A program made the translations under genes and the position numbers. Below are positions 51,186 to 60,390 of a stretch of DNA of 64,000 nucleotides, piece after piece; the stretch's first letter is position 1, and every line of letters starts with the position of its first letter. Under the pieces are notes generated by a model. It was not told the origin of the DNA. It saw nothing but the letters and a program-made list of their open reading frames with translations, and searched no databases. Source of the stretch: a virus; the IMG/VR virus record IMGVR_UViG_3300023245_000006, positions 1 through 64,000 of that record; one strand, given 5' to 3'.

Positions 51186-51680
51186 TTAAAATGTAAATTT
51201 AACTTCTCCTGTATATCCTTTTAGGGCATGGACTGCTGCCAACTGAAATCCCGTCTGAGGCCAAGGTTTGGGTGGTGTATCTACCATCAACACTTCAACC
51301 AATCCAAAACCATTTTCTTGCATATCTCGAACCCTAGCTTTCATAAACCATGCATTTAGTAGAGCAAGAAAAACAATGTTGTTCGATACTTCCATAGACT
51401 TTTTCAAAAATTTCCTGAATTGTGACCATGGCGGGTTCGTAATGATCCAATCAACCTTATCATTAAATTCTAAGAAGTCAACACCTTTATCAATTTCACA
51501 CCAAATGGCATCATTTATACCATTTCTGGAAAATGCCCTCATAAAAGAGCCTTCACCCTTACATGGTTCTAAAATGAGTCCAGAAGGTTGAAAATGATCT
51601 ACGATACGGAAAGCCAGATCATCTGGTGTCCATACTTTATCGTTTCCACCCTTCGGTGCTAATGGTCTGCCTTTTTTCAT
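51186..51680 (-). CDS. SAM-dependent methyltransferase, adenine-N6-like
   Basis: 164 residues. ILEPCKGEGSF is motif I and WIITNPPWSQF the NPPW/Y catalytic motif of amino-methyltransferases. It is shorter than restriction methylases and carries no target domain, so it may act as a solitary DNA or RNA methylase. Confidence 0.8.
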   Translation of the reverse strand: MKKGRPLAPKGGNDKVWTPDDLAFRIVDHFQPSGLILEPCKGEGSFMRAFSRNGINDAIWCEIDKGVDFLEFNDKVDWIITNPPWSQFRKFLKKSMEVSNNIVFLALLNAWFMKARVRDMQENGFGLVEVLMVDTPPKPWPQTGFQLAAVHALKGYTGEVKFTF

Positions 51681-51681
51681 A

Positions 51682-52545
51682 TTACTTCAAACAATTGTTG
51701 TAGTCCACTCGGGAAAAGTTAGGAACTCCGAGTCCGGTTAGATTGTTATAGAGGAATGTCACCGTCTTACCGATCCATTGATCTTTATCGTCCAAGAATT
51801 TTTTAGCCTCTTCTTGGGTTCCTTTGAACGAAGCATCAAATTCTTTTCCGTTCCATTTAAGAGTAATGACCTTACCCATCCCTGCCCAATTTCCGGTCCC
51901 TTCTTTGATATCTAAGATTTCGGCTTCTGAATCATCTGTCTGCTTCATTTTGAGAAGATTTGCAGATCGTTTGTTTTCATAAGGTGCATTAAGTAACCTA
52001 ATGATTGATCCTTCTTCACCATCCTCAACCAATTTTCCAAAATGCTTATAGATGTCTTCAAGGTTGTTACACATGACATTCTGAACCAATTTGATATAAG
52101 GAGTCGTTTCGAGTTCGATACTGATCCGAGCATATCTCGACATGTAAATAGATTCTTTGGTAACATTTCCTATATTGTATCCATCGTAAACAAAGAACCG
52201 AACCCGTTGTTCACTGTTCTTCAAATGTTCTGGTGTGATATGGACACTCCGACGAATCAATTTCATCGTTTCGTTCAATTTATCTTTGAGACCATCACCC
52301 ATCAATTCACCATCTAAAACCGCATCGGGATATACCGCGAAGAATCCTTTCAAAGCATCTTCGATATGAGGCACTGTCATATACTTTTCACCCTTACGAG
52401 TGTATAGACCTTCTTTGGTTGCAATGCCGCGACAATTATGTGCTAAAATGCCATTAGCATAAAAGTTATGATTTCCTACGATTTCTAAATCGTATCGATT
52501 TTGCGGTGGTATCTTTTTTATAGATTTAATTTTTACAGTTTTCAT
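51682..52545 (-). CDS. Split intein C-part + C-terminal half of ATP-dependent DNA ligase
   Basis: 287 residues. Residues 1-37 (MKTVKIKSIKKIPPQNRYDL...FYANGILAHN) are an intein C-fragment ending His-Asn, followed by Cys+1. Residues 38-287 are ligase: CRGIATKEG, AVLDGELMGDGL, RFFVYDGY, EGSIIRLLNAPYE, LLKMKQ and an OB-fold. Trans-splicing with the product of 53452-54126 would restore a ~370-aa ligase. Joins nicks in phage DNA. Confidence 0.9.
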   Translation of the reverse strand: MKTVKIKSIKKIPPQNRYDLEIVGNHNFYANGILAHNCRGIATKEGLYTRKGEKYMTVPHIEDALKGFFAVYPDAVLDGELMGDGLKDKLNETMKLIRRSVHITPEHLKNSEQRVRFFVYDGYNIGNVTKESIYMSRYARISIELETTPYIKLVQNVMCNNLEDIYKHFGKLVEDGEEGSIIRLLNAPYENKRSANLLKMKQTDDSEAEILDIKEGTGNWAGMGKVITLKWNGKEFDASFKGTQEEAKKFLDDKDQWIGKTVTFLYNNLTGLGVPNFSRVDYNNCLK

Positions 52546-53392
52546 TTATAATTTTCTTTATTTTATCTGGATTTTTTCGAATGTCAAGCTCCCATAAAAC
52601 AATCACTTTATATCCAAAATCTTCTATGTGATGAATTCGTATTTTATCCTTTTTTCGAATCTCTCTCGCCGTTTTATTTCCACCCCAAATCGGAATTATA
52701 TCCGTTGCTTTATATATTTTGGGATTTCCATGCCAGATATCACCATTTATCTCTATAACAATCTTTTTAGATTCTATCAATATGTCCGGTCTGGGACAAA
52801 ACTCTCGATTCAATTTTTTATTAAATTTAAAGAATCTATGTTGTGGTTCATATTCGAATTCTATGTTCAATTCTTTTAACATATCCTCTACGATAATTTG
52901 TAACTTGCTTCTATATCCGCTATGTTTTGGACGATTTGGAAGATAATTTGGGTTTGTGACTCCATATTTTGTCATCAGAGTCTCTTTACTTTTTTCTTTC
53001 GTCGATTCTAACTGAAACACGTTCGCAATATTATACCTATTCTTTACTGTTTTATTCCTTTTTTTATAAAATCTGGAATTTTTCGACATAGGATGTTCCA
53101 TACCATATCTCGTATCACATGTTTCTTTAAATTTGTTGCGAACTTTGGGATTATTGGCAGAATCTACCATGGTCGGTGTATCTATTCCATAAGTTTTACA
53201 ACGATATATGATCGCCGCCGCAGACATTTTTATACCCCTCGGTTGAAGAATATTCTGGGCGATGAAATTCATACTAAATTTATGGAAATTCACGACTTCG
53301 TCCAAAAATTCTTTCGAGATTATCCCTTTTAAATATTTTCTTCGAGTCCAGTCATTTGGATGTCGAGATATAATCTCCATATCTATTTTCAT
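52526..53392 (-). CDS. Homing endonuclease, Vsr/EDxHD-like, inside the fractured ligase
   Basis: About 288 residues from MKIDMEIISRHPNDWTRRKY (a GTG 27 nt upstream is in frame). The C-terminal part SKLQIIVEDMLKELNIEFEY...FCPRPDILIESKKIVIEING-DIWHGNP...VIVLWELDIRKN has the Vsr-like fold pattern (PDI, E-I-N-G, D-I-W-H, W-E). The N-terminal part is a DNA-binding region. It overlaps the intein C-part gene by 20 nt. This layout is known as a fractured gene. Confidence 0.82.
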   Translation of the reverse strand: MKIDMEIISRHPNDWTRRKYLKGIISKEFLDEVVNFHKFSMNFIAQNILQPRGIKMSAAAIIYRCKTYGIDTPTMVDSANNPKVRNKFKETCDTRYGMEHPMSKNSRFYKKRNKTVKNRYNIANVFQLESTKEKSKETLMTKYGVTNPNYLPNRPKHSGYRSKLQIIVEDMLKELNIEFEYEPQHRFFKFNKKLNREFCPRPDILIESKKIVIEINGDIWHGNPKIYKATDIIPIWGGNKTAREIRKKDKIRIHHIEDFGYKVIVLWELDIRKNPDKIKKIINENCKN

Positions 53393-53451
53393 TTTTTTAA
53401 ATTTTTCTAAATGGTTCACATATATACTTACACATAAAATACAATGGTTTG

Positions 53452-54126
53452 TTATTTTTTTAATGCCAATACATCGCTATCCTTTATTTGATCGACCCGT
53501 CTCCAACACTTTAATCTTGGTAGATATAGCCTATGATTACCCGTGACCTGTATTTTTTTACCATTCATCAATTCTATTTCGAACCAATCGGGATTTTGTT
53601 CCTTTTCATCGAAACAATCTTTAAACCCCATTTTAATCGGTTTAAATTCGGTTTTCCTACTTACCATATTATAAGTCAAAACTTCACAATCGATATTATT
53701 CTCAACGATATCACCGATATTAATATCTCCTAGATTTGTAGTAATTTTTGTATCATAGGCAAAACATCCATTATACTTCACCTGTGAGACGCATGGATAA
53801 GTAATCTTTTTGATACGATCCTTGAAGTTCTTGGCAAGCATAGGCTCGACGAATGACATCTTACCAATATCATCGATATTTTCAAAATACCCACCCGATT
53901 TCTTTTTCTTTTTCCACATGGCTTCGGCTTCGAATAGTGCCTGTGCTTCGGGATCGCGTTGATTGGCTCGACCAGCATTGGTCATAACCGTATCGGTCCA
54001 TGCTGCCTCGACGATCTTTCCATCTTTCTGACCATAACGGGTGGTGAAAGATCCACCATCAACAATAACCTCCCATTGTTGAATTGCACCAGTCGAAGTG
54101 AGTGAATATAGAATAGGTAATTTCAT
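53452..54126 (-). CDS. N-terminal part of DNA ligase + split intein N-part
   Basis: 224 residues. Residues 1-120 are the ligase N-terminus up to the active-site motif VSQVKYNG (K117; Asn replaces the usual Asp of KxDG). Residues 121-224 are an intein N-fragment starting CFAYDTKITTNLG with the VTGNHRLYLP block. The split falls right after the catalytic lysine motif, so neither half can be active alone. Confidence 0.9.
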   Translation of the reverse strand: MKLPILYSLTSTGAIQQWEVIVDGGSFTTRYGQKDGKIVEAAWTDTVMTNAGRANQRDPEAQALFEAEAMWKKKKKSGGYFENIDDIGKMSFVEPMLAKNFKDRIKKITYPCVSQVKYNGCFAYDTKITTNLGDINIGDIVENNIDCEVLTYNMVSRKTEFKPIKMGFKDCFDEKEQNPDWFEIELMNGKKIQVTGNHRLYLPRLKCWRRVDQIKDSDVLALKK

Positions 54127-54147
54127 GATGTGACTATATCCAATTTT

Positions 54148-54651
54148 TTAAGAAAGGTCGACCCTTTTCTTCAAAAGTTCATCAACCAAATTTCGCAAGG
54201 CATCATAAGCACATTTCAAACCAGCACGATCATCGAGAAGGATGTTGAAATAAATCTTACTACGACTCCAATCATGGCTCTTTACAGGATGCCAATCGAT
54301 CAGATCTTCGTTGATACCATCAATCACGATTCCGAGCTTATTACATTCCATATGGATAGCTATATGACGTTCTTTCGAAGATCCACTAAAGATCACGATT
54401 CTAAAACCTAGTGCATTACAATCTTTCATTAGTGCAACGAGTTTAGGAAATTTATATCCTTTTTTGTGATAGTCGAATAAAGTCGAGTCAAAATCACATG
54501 CAATAATAAGTTTCTTATGTTTATTATATTCATCTTGAAGTCTATTGAAAACATGATGTGGTTCCATGAATGGATCATTCATAAAATTTTCAGGTTGATT
54601 CTCAATTTCCCATATACGCTGTTCTCTGTCTTCTGTTTGTGTTGATATCAT
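54148..54651 (-). CDS. HAD-family phosphatase
   Basis: 167 residues from MISTQTEDREQRIWEIENQP at 54651. Motif I LIIACDFDSTLFDY (D-x-D-x-T), motif II VIFSGSS and a late ILLDDRAGL are typical of HAD hydrolases. In T4-type phages small HAD enzymes process 5'/3' phosphates or nucleotides; a link with the RNA ligases is possible. Confidence 0.82.
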   Translation of the reverse strand: MISTQTEDREQRIWEIENQPENFMNDPFMEPHHVFNRLQDEYNKHKKLIIACDFDSTLFDYHKKGYKFPKLVALMKDCNALGFRIVIFSGSSKERHIAIHMECNKLGIVIDGINEDLIDWHPVKSHDWSRSKIYFNILLDDRAGLKCAYDALRNLVDELLKKRVDLS

Positions 54652-54746
54652 GATTGGTTTAATTTTAATAGTAAATTTTGTGTGTCGCTGACTTGAAACA
54701 ATTCTTTTCATGATCGATATCAAAAACTTGTTATAATTTCTCTGGA

Positions 54747-55793
54747 TTATTTCTTTGCATCGTAAGGGCTTGATATAAACTTCACGCTCCAATTCTTACC
54801 CAAAACGTTAGACCTGATAGGCTCTACAGTTTTAAGGACAAGACCTTCACCATCGGTCTTACCGTTGTCGTATTTAACACTATCGGCAATAATTTGCAAT
54901 TCTTCGAGGGAAGGCATGTCTTCGACTTTGAAACGGAATAATTCTTCTACAGGTTGCAAGTAATCGCTACGCATACAAAACTCCAACACATCATCCCAAG
55001 AAAACCAATTTCCACCATCAAGATTTTTGATTCCAAAGATAAACATATGTTGTCCTTTAAGGTTCATTTTATTTCCTTGAATACCTTCACCACAGATTTC
55101 TGATTGAATGGCCAAATTCCGACCATCCAATTTGAGAGTGTCTTCGATCTTGTATTTTTCGGCCATCTTCCAAAAGGTGTTGTTTTCATCCTTTTTAAGT
55201 TCAAGGTTACGAGAACAAACACGCAAATGATTTCCTTGGATAGTTCCGTACCAATTAAAAAACGTTCCCGAAGAACCATCACACTTAGTTGTGGCTACGA
55301 GTTCTTGTCCTTGGAACCTATCTTCTTTCAATTCCAAGATTGCATCTGGGTTACTTCGGTAGTTATCTTCATCCGTTTTCGAAACGATGAAAGTTGGGAA
55401 ATCGCCAAGAGCGATTCCGGCTAATTGTGATGACATCGGTGTTTCATATTTTTCGATGTTTAGATATTCTGCAACATCCATTCCCTCTTCCAAAACCAAT
55501 CCATCATTGAGAACCTCAAATCCCAATACGGATGCTGGGAGAACTAGACCAGCGGAAAACTGCCCCCGCATTTTCATGGTTTTGAGACGAATTCTTTCAT
55601 TTCCTTCATACGTTGAATCGATAAGTTTCTTATCGATTAGGGTATCGGGAAATACAAAAATAACAGTATCTCCAACTTTATGTAGACCTTTTCTAACCAC
55701 GCAATACCACCCCAATACAAGCGAACGTTCGATAAAATCCGAATTTGGGATGGGGGTTAATTCTAAAATTTTGGTGACTTGTGTTAATTTCAT
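54747..55793 (-). CDS. RNA ligase, DraRnl/Rnl5-like
   Basis: 348 residues. An N-terminal OB-like domain (LELTPIPNSDFIERSLVLGW, RKGLHKVGDTVIFVF) precedes the ligase core TTKCDGSSGTFF, CSRNLELKKDE, AIQSEICGEGIQGN and DGEGLVLKT. This order matches the Deinococcus Rnl-type RNA ligases that seal 3'-OH/5'-P nicks. It lies two genes from the DNA ligase. Confidence 0.85.
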   Translation of the reverse strand: MKLTQVTKILELTPIPNSDFIERSLVLGWYCVVRKGLHKVGDTVIFVFPDTLIDKKLIDSTYEGNERIRLKTMKMRGQFSAGLVLPASVLGFEVLNDGLVLEEGMDVAEYLNIEKYETPMSSQLAGIALGDFPTFIVSKTDEDNYRSNPDAILELKEDRFQGQELVATTKCDGSSGTFFNWYGTIQGNHLRVCSRNLELKKDENNTFWKMAEKYKIEDTLKLDGRNLAIQSEICGEGIQGNKMNLKGQHMFIFGIKNLDGGNWFSWDDVLEFCMRSDYLQPVEELFRFKVEDMPSLEELQIIADSVKYDNGKTDGEGLVLKTVEPIRSNVLGKNWSVKFISSPYDAKK

Positions 55794-55823
55794 GACCTGA
55801 CTATATCTAAATTTATAAAAATG

Positions 55824-56501
55824 TCAAATACTAATCACCGAATAATCAGACAAAGTTTTAAAACCTTCATTTCGAAGGATTTCCGCCGATGCATCATTGT
55901 GGTGATATGTGTAAAAATTCTTATGATCTTTATATTCCAAAAGTTCTTGGTAATAACAATGCACACCATTATTAAATGTGGAAGCATCATGAAAAACCGT
56001 GGTTCCTTTACTTAATGATGTCGATAAAAAGGATAACGGTTTTCCAATATCACCAGAAAATGTTAAGATGTTGTCACCTTCAAATAAAAAAGCCCCGCTA
56101 GAATTTACACCCTTGATATGTTCAGAATCTGTAGAAAATGTTATGATGTCAGGATCTCCCAAAGATCGGTATTCAACATTTCTTTGCATACCGCCCATAT
56201 ATAAAATATTTTCGACATCTTGCATAACGGTATTACTAGCCACAATTTGAATCGGTTTCTGGGGTTTGGTGCAAAACCATCTATAGTAAATTAATGATTC
56301 AAGACTTCCAACATGGTCAGCATTAACATGGGTGATATAAATCAAATCGATCTTATCAACCCATCCAGTTTTAATCAATTTAGGAAAAACATCCCAACCA
56401 CAATCAACCAATATAGTCTTACCATTCGTTTCAACGATAAAAGAAGAATTCCCTTCATAAACATCAAAAGCACCACCGTAACCTAGTGTATGTATTTTCA
56501 T
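55824..56501 (-). CDS. Metallo-beta-lactamase-fold protein
   Basis: 225 residues from MKIHTLGYGGAFDVYEGNSS. YITHVNADHVGSLESL is the H-x-H-x-D-H motif with Asn in place of the second His; further ligands may be ILTFSGDIG and VFHDAS. It resembles RNase Z-type or cyclic-nucleotide MBL proteins. Coupled by ATGA to the gene upstream. Confidence 0.78.
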   Translation of the reverse strand: MKIHTLGYGGAFDVYEGNSSFIVETNGKTILVDCGWDVFPKLIKTGWVDKIDLIYITHVNADHVGSLESLIYYRWFCTKPQKPIQIVASNTVMQDVENILYMGGMQRNVEYRSLGDPDIITFSTDSEHIKGVNSSGAFLFEGDNILTFSGDIGKPLSFLSTSLSKGTTVFHDASTFNNGVHCYYQELLEYKDHKNFYTYHHNDASAEILRNEGFKTLSDYSVISI

Positions 56502-56866
56502 AGAACTTCCTCTAAAATTCTCCAACTTTTAAATGTATTAAAATCTACAGACACTTCTATAGGTTTACCAATTAATTGATCAACCGTAGAACATTTGGCA
56601 TCGTTTAAAATCTGACTGACTTCTTTACACATATTAGCCATGGATTTTGATCGATCATCCTCGTCCCATTTTGTATATTTGGTGACATCGATATTAGAAT
56701 AGTCCCAACCACCGTCAACAAATGTTGATCCATCACCACCTTTGATACTGAAAGATATATTAAGTCCCATTTGAACATCTTGATATCCGCCCAGACCAAA
56801 TTTAGCCGATGTTATTTTTCCAAGATTTTTCTCGAAATCGTCGTGTTGTTTTGATTTATATTCCAT
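56498..56866 (-). CDS. Unknown protein, 122 aa
   Basis: MEYKSKQHDDFEKNLGKITS..., Gly/Asp-rich beta segment (GLGGYQDVQMGLNISFSIKG). A conserved-looking phage protein without a known domain; coupled to the MBL gene. Confidence 0.6.
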   Translation of the reverse strand: MEYKSKQHDDFEKNLGKITSAKFGLGGYQDVQMGLNISFSIKGGDGSTFVDGGWDYSNIDVTKYTKWDEDDRSKSMANMCKEVSQILNDAKCSTVDQLIGKPIEVSVDFNTFKSWRILEEVL

Positions 56867-56867
56867 A

Positions 56868-56960
56868 TTATTTAAACCAAAGAAGAATTCCAGCCCAGAA
56901 CAAAAATCCCATACTTATTAAGATAAGTGCGATCACATCACTCATAGTTCCAATTTTCAT
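56868..56960 (-). CDS. Tiny membrane protein, 30 aa
   Basis: MKIGTMSDVIALILISMGFL and on, one membrane span. Its ATG overlaps the stop of the inserted TnpB gene. Confidence 0.45.
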   Translation of the reverse strand: MKIGTMSDVIALILISMGFLFWAGILLWFK

Positions 56961-58342
56961 TGAGAAATCTGTGGTGCCCTGTTGGACAACAACGATTCCA
57001 TTGGTTTTTGAGCCTGACGGACTATAAGCTCGTCAGTGGGAGGACTGGAACTGTTCCAATAGAACCCGGAACGGTTCCAGTGTTGCTCCCGAGCAGCCTT
57101 CGGCAATAAAGGAAGGTCAAGGCTAATGTTCACGGAGCCATTCATATCTGCATTCTGTGCGTTTCCGCACCCTTTGCAAACGAACTGTTCTCCGCGTCTA
57201 TTAGCCTTCTGCACCCATCCGCAGCACGAACATCGCTGGCTGGTAAACATCGGATTTACCTCAGACACTTGGACGCCAAGTGATTGAGCCTTTTGTTTAA
57301 CGGCGTTTAGTAGCTTTGTTGCGCTCCAGTGAGAAAGTGATTTTGAGGTTCGGCGACCTCGCTTTAGATGTTTGATGCGTTCCACGCGAACAGACGCGAC
57401 TCCCGTGAAATTGAGCCGATTTACGGATTCGCCCACGAAGTTTCGGCAGTGTGATTCGGCGCGTTTAAAGCCGTCACTCCCGCGCTTGCATCGCGCCATC
57501 TTATTGTTTATATCTTTGAGGGACCATCCGTGGTTTCCCGTTTTGATCTGTGAACCATCACTCACCGAAAAGATGGACGTTTGCCCGATGTCAATGCCTA
57601 TTGCGGGAACAATTCCTATTGCGGGAACAACTCCTATTGAGGAAAGAGTCAATTCCGCAGGTTGCGGCTCTGGAATCTCAAAGGATAACGAGACCTCTGT
57701 TTTGGACATTCGAACGCTATTGAGGCGCGTTCCAGTCTCTTGTATGGAGTTAAAATGCTTGTGGTAATTTAGAGGAATTAGCAACTTCTCGCCGCGAATG
57801 CCCGTTGGGCCTCCTACAACCTTGGTGTCTTTTACGCCCGTGGTGTCCTTTGTGCCCTTGGCACCCCTCAAACTCTTGATCGTAAGCCACGCATCAAAAC
57901 TCGTTGAAATAGAAGGGTTTAGATCGAAGAATCTGCTATCTAGTTGAGCCTCAACGTGATTCGTTGCTGGACAAGAGACCTTGTTTTTTTCAATGATTGC
58001 TCGCAGAACCCGTGCCTTCTTGTGTTGCCCTGCTTTTTCAAACTCCTTTACTTGCCATTCTCTGCGCTTATTCTTCGCAAGACTGCCATTGGCAATGCCA
58101 CTAGATTGTTTCGCGGCACACTGAATTGCTCTCGCAGAAAGCCAAGTTTGAACGTTCGTAATCTCGCCGCTAGGCATCTGTTGTACTTGCTTCCCATCGT
58201 TCAGCTCGTGCCAAAACCGCCCCACGAATTCTGTCACGACGCGTGCATATTCGTCTAGGAATTCAGCAACCTTTTCGCTTTTATGAGCGTTAGCGAATTT
58301 AAGCGTTAGCCGAGACGAACGGATGTTGCGTTTTTTCTTCAT
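56957..58342 (-). CDS. tnpB: IS605-family TnpB (RNA-guided nuclease)
   Basis: 461 residues. RuvC-I AIGIDIGQTSIF (D251), RuvC-II VRVERIKHL (E321), zinc finger C371/C374/C389/C392, RuvC-III AQNADMNGSV (D399): the catalytic set is intact. A small duplication (VVPAIGI) precedes RuvC-I. G+C is clearly richer than in the phage, so it is recently acquired. No tnpA is present, so it would need help to move. It is unlike the 540-aa CRISPR-linked effector in length and sequence. Confidence 0.9.
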   Translation of the reverse strand: MKKKRNIRSSRLTLKFANAHKSEKVAEFLDEYARVVTEFVGRFWHELNDGKQVQQMPSGEITNVQTWLSARAIQCAAKQSSGIANGSLAKNKRREWQVKEFEKAGQHKKARVLRAIIEKNKVSCPATNHVEAQLDSRFFDLNPSISTSFDAWLTIKSLRGAKGTKDTTGVKDTKVVGGPTGIRGEKLLIPLNYHKHFNSIQETGTRLNSVRMSKTEVSLSFEIPEPQPAELTLSSIGVVPAIGIVPAIGIDIGQTSIFSVSDGSQIKTGNHGWSLKDINNKMARCKRGSDGFKRAESHCRNFVGESVNRLNFTGVASVRVERIKHLKRGRRTSKSLSHWSATKLLNAVKQKAQSLGVQVSEVNPMFTSQRCSCCGWVQKANRRGEQFVCKGCGNAQNADMNGSVNISLDLPLLPKAAREQHWNRSGFYWNSSSPPTDELIVRQAQKPMESLLSNRAPQISQ

Positions 58343-58400
58343 GGACTTCTAATAATTACACTTAAATCTCAGTTATTCCACATTTTTTCACGAAAAGTGA
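56957..58400 (-). mobile_element. IS605-type element carrying only tnpB
   Basis: The G+C-rich segment lies between two small phage genes. Past RuvC-III the gene runs into a structured end with hairpin CTGACG/CGTCAG (57014-57036), typical of the right end and omega RNA. Exact ends are not determined; the left end lies within 58343-58440. Confidence 0.65.
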
Positions 58401-58507
58401 AGCTGCTGAACGATACCGAGAAGAAGTAAAAAAAAATGAACCAATATATAAGTTTCCATATATGTTATATTACCAGTTTTTCGGAAATTGTCAATGACTA
58501 TTTAAAA

Positions 58508-58666
58508 TTATCGCAACCCCATCAGGTGTATAAATTCCATCAATTTAAAATTCCGTATGGTGCGTAGGGCTTTATTATAATCTTCGATTGTAAGAGTTAG
58601 ATATCTATTACCGTATTGGTCGTACATACCATTTTCATCTGGCTTAATTTGTTCTAGTTCGTTCAT
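58508..58666 (-). CDS. Small protein, 52 aa
   Basis: MNELEQIKPDENGMYDQYGN and on, ending LMGLR. Typical small phage protein; it lies upstream of the IS insertion, with ATAATAATATG before the start. Confidence 0.55.
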   Translation of the reverse strand: MNELEQIKPDENGMYDQYGNRYLTLTIEDYNKALRTIRNFKLMEFIHLMGLR

Positions 58667-58676
58667 ATTATTATAT

Positions 58677-59111
58677 TTAGTCTTTCAAACTTCGTGATTT
58701 TTGTTTGCATTGGTTTATTCCTTTGGTTGATAAAATCGTGATATGAAAATATGCAAATCCATCGGTTTTTTTCAAGATCCCTAGATCCTTGGCAATAGTC
58801 TCGCACTCGGTCGAAAAAATATTTAACCAGAAGTTCAAGAATCCCTTTTCAAACCCACCATAATTACCCGAAACGTCATAGTCAAACCAAATCTCTTTAC
58901 CGTTCAATTTTTTATATTTCGAACAGTTGGTTCCTTTATGGTGTTTCGGGTTACAGATGCCTATGTGTGCCCCGTAACGAGGCGTCTGGTTCTTGATAGT
59001 GTCCCAATGAGCCTTGTTGAAAAGGGCGCGATAGTATCGACAAAAATCAAGATCGGTTGTGATCTTGATAAAGTCTTTTCCCACTAAAAATTTTCCCTTT
59101 GCTCTTAACAT
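58677..59111 (-). CDS. 2H-phosphoesterase-like protein (possible anti-CBASS type)
   Basis: 144 residues. RYGAHIGICNPKHHKG and, ~75 residues later, FAYFHITIL resemble the paired H-x-[ST]-x motifs of 2H phosphoesterases, although the first has Gly instead of Thr/Ser. Phage 2H proteins of this size include Acb1, which degrades cyclic oligonucleotide signals. This is a motif-level suggestion only. Confidence 0.5.
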   Translation of the reverse strand: MLRAKGKFLVGKDFIKITTDLDFCRYYRALFNKAHWDTIKNQTPRYGAHIGICNPKHHKGTNCSKYKKLNGKEIWFDYDVSGNYGGFEKGFLNFWLNIFSTECETIAKDLGILKKTDGFAYFHITILSTKGINQCKQKSRSLKD

Positions 59112-59154
59112 TCCCGAAATATATATAAACCATGTAGGTTAGTCAAGAAAATCA

Positions 59155-59712
59155 TCATTTTGATTTATAATATTTAGAAAACTTTTTAATCGGGCATTTA
59201 CAAAATACATTCAAACTACAGTCATCACAATCGCGATTTTTTAGAAAAATATCAGGACGGATGCAATTTGATTTGGTTTCTTTTTCACAGGCCTCTCGAT
59301 TTTTTGATAGATCGATTATTACGGTCTTTTTATGGAGATCAATTACTGGTAAATTTTTCCGAATTTCATCGGCCCTTATATCCATCTCTTCGCGAGTCAT
59401 AATATTTACAATTTTAGGTAAATAAACTTCGTTTTCCTTTTTCTCTTTTTTAACAATTTCTTTAATTCGATCCTTTTCGAATTTAACACACATTTTACAA
59501 TTTGTGGTAGTCAGGATGGTTGAGATGTTAGAACCAATCAGAAGTTTCTTAACCTTTTGGGGCGACATACTAGCCCTCTGCATTTTACACTCACAACAAT
59601 AAATTTCTATGTATGGGAGTTTTCCATGGCTTTCATAAAATGAAAGCCATTTCTTCATATCCTCAAATTGTTTAGGTTTTGGTAGTTTGAGTTTTTTCTT
59701 GGTATGTTTCAT
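59155..59712 (-). CDS. Cys-rich protein, 185 aa
   Basis: Starts MKHTKKKLKLPKPKQFEDMK at 59712. CCECKMQ, NCKMC and a C-terminal cluster CIRPDIFLKNRDCDDCSLNVFCKC suggest several metal sites. Function unknown. Confidence 0.6.
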   Translation of the reverse strand: MKHTKKKLKLPKPKQFEDMKKWLSFYESHGKLPYIEIYCCECKMQRASMSPQKVKKLLIGSNISTILTTTNCKMCVKFEKDRIKEIVKKEKKENEVYLPKIVNIMTREEMDIRADEIRKNLPVIDLHKKTVIIDLSKNREACEKETKSNCIRPDIFLKNRDCDDCSLNVFCKCPIKKFSKYYKSK

Positions 59713-59769
59713 GACAGTATTTATCAACATTAACACCAGATTCGAAAAATATCAAGTCCATTTATCAGA

Positions 59770-59870
59770 TTTTTATAAATTCTCCCACCACCACAGAGGT
59801 TGAATATTGGTGTAATGAAAACACCTCTACTGCTCTGGGTCCGAAAGAGCAAATTTCTGTTTTTCTCTGC
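59770..59870. ncRNA. Hairpin-rich gap, possible small RNA or terminator
   Basis: AGAGGT...ACCTCT and GCTCT-gggtccgaa-AGAGC hairpins, the latter followed on the + strand by AAATTTCTGTTTTTC. Confidence 0.4.
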
Positions 59871-59885
59871 GATCATTCATCAGAA

Positions 59886-60362
59886 TTATTTATAATTAAG
59901 TAGTTCCATTTTTAAAAAATTTTGAATATTTCTTCTACTATCTTCTGATATAATATTATATTCGATGTTATGGAAATCGAAAAAATCTTTGAATCCACTA
60001 CATTTAGAATATTCTTCGAGATAAAAAACTCTCTTAATTTGCATGGCTCCTATCGTTTGACAGCATTTTATACAAGGAGATATGGTTATATATAAATCTC
60101 GACATTCCCCTATTTTAATAAGGGAACATACATTAGATTCAGCATGAATGAATAACTCAGCCTTTTTATGTCTGTTTTTTTCTAGAAACATCCATTCAGG
60201 TATTTTTTTATTAGGTGACAGCCCATTATAACCAGTAGCAATTATTCTATTGCTATAATCCATGGCACAAGCCCCAACTTTCGTATGCGGATCTTCGCTT
60301 CTTGCTTTTGATGTAAGTGCCAACAATCCACCATATTCTATAAATGATAATCTATTTTTCAT
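59886..60362 (-). CDS. dCMP deaminase family protein
   Basis: 158 residues. DPHTKVGACAM, FIHAESNVCSL (H-A-E) and TISPCIKCCQTI (P-C-x2-C) are the zinc deaminase signature in the right order. It converts dCMP to dUMP for thymidylate supply, next to nrdJ in pathway terms. Confidence 0.9.
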   Translation of the reverse strand: MKNRLSFIEYGGLLALTSKARSEDPHTKVGACAMDYSNRIIATGYNGLSPNKKIPEWMFLEKNRHKKAELFIHAESNVCSLIKIGECRDLYITISPCIKCCQTIGAMQIKRVFYLEEYSKCSGFKDFFDFHNIEYNIISEDSRRNIQNFLKMELLNYK

Positions 60363-60390
60363 ATTAATATTTTCTCCATATCCAAATAGG

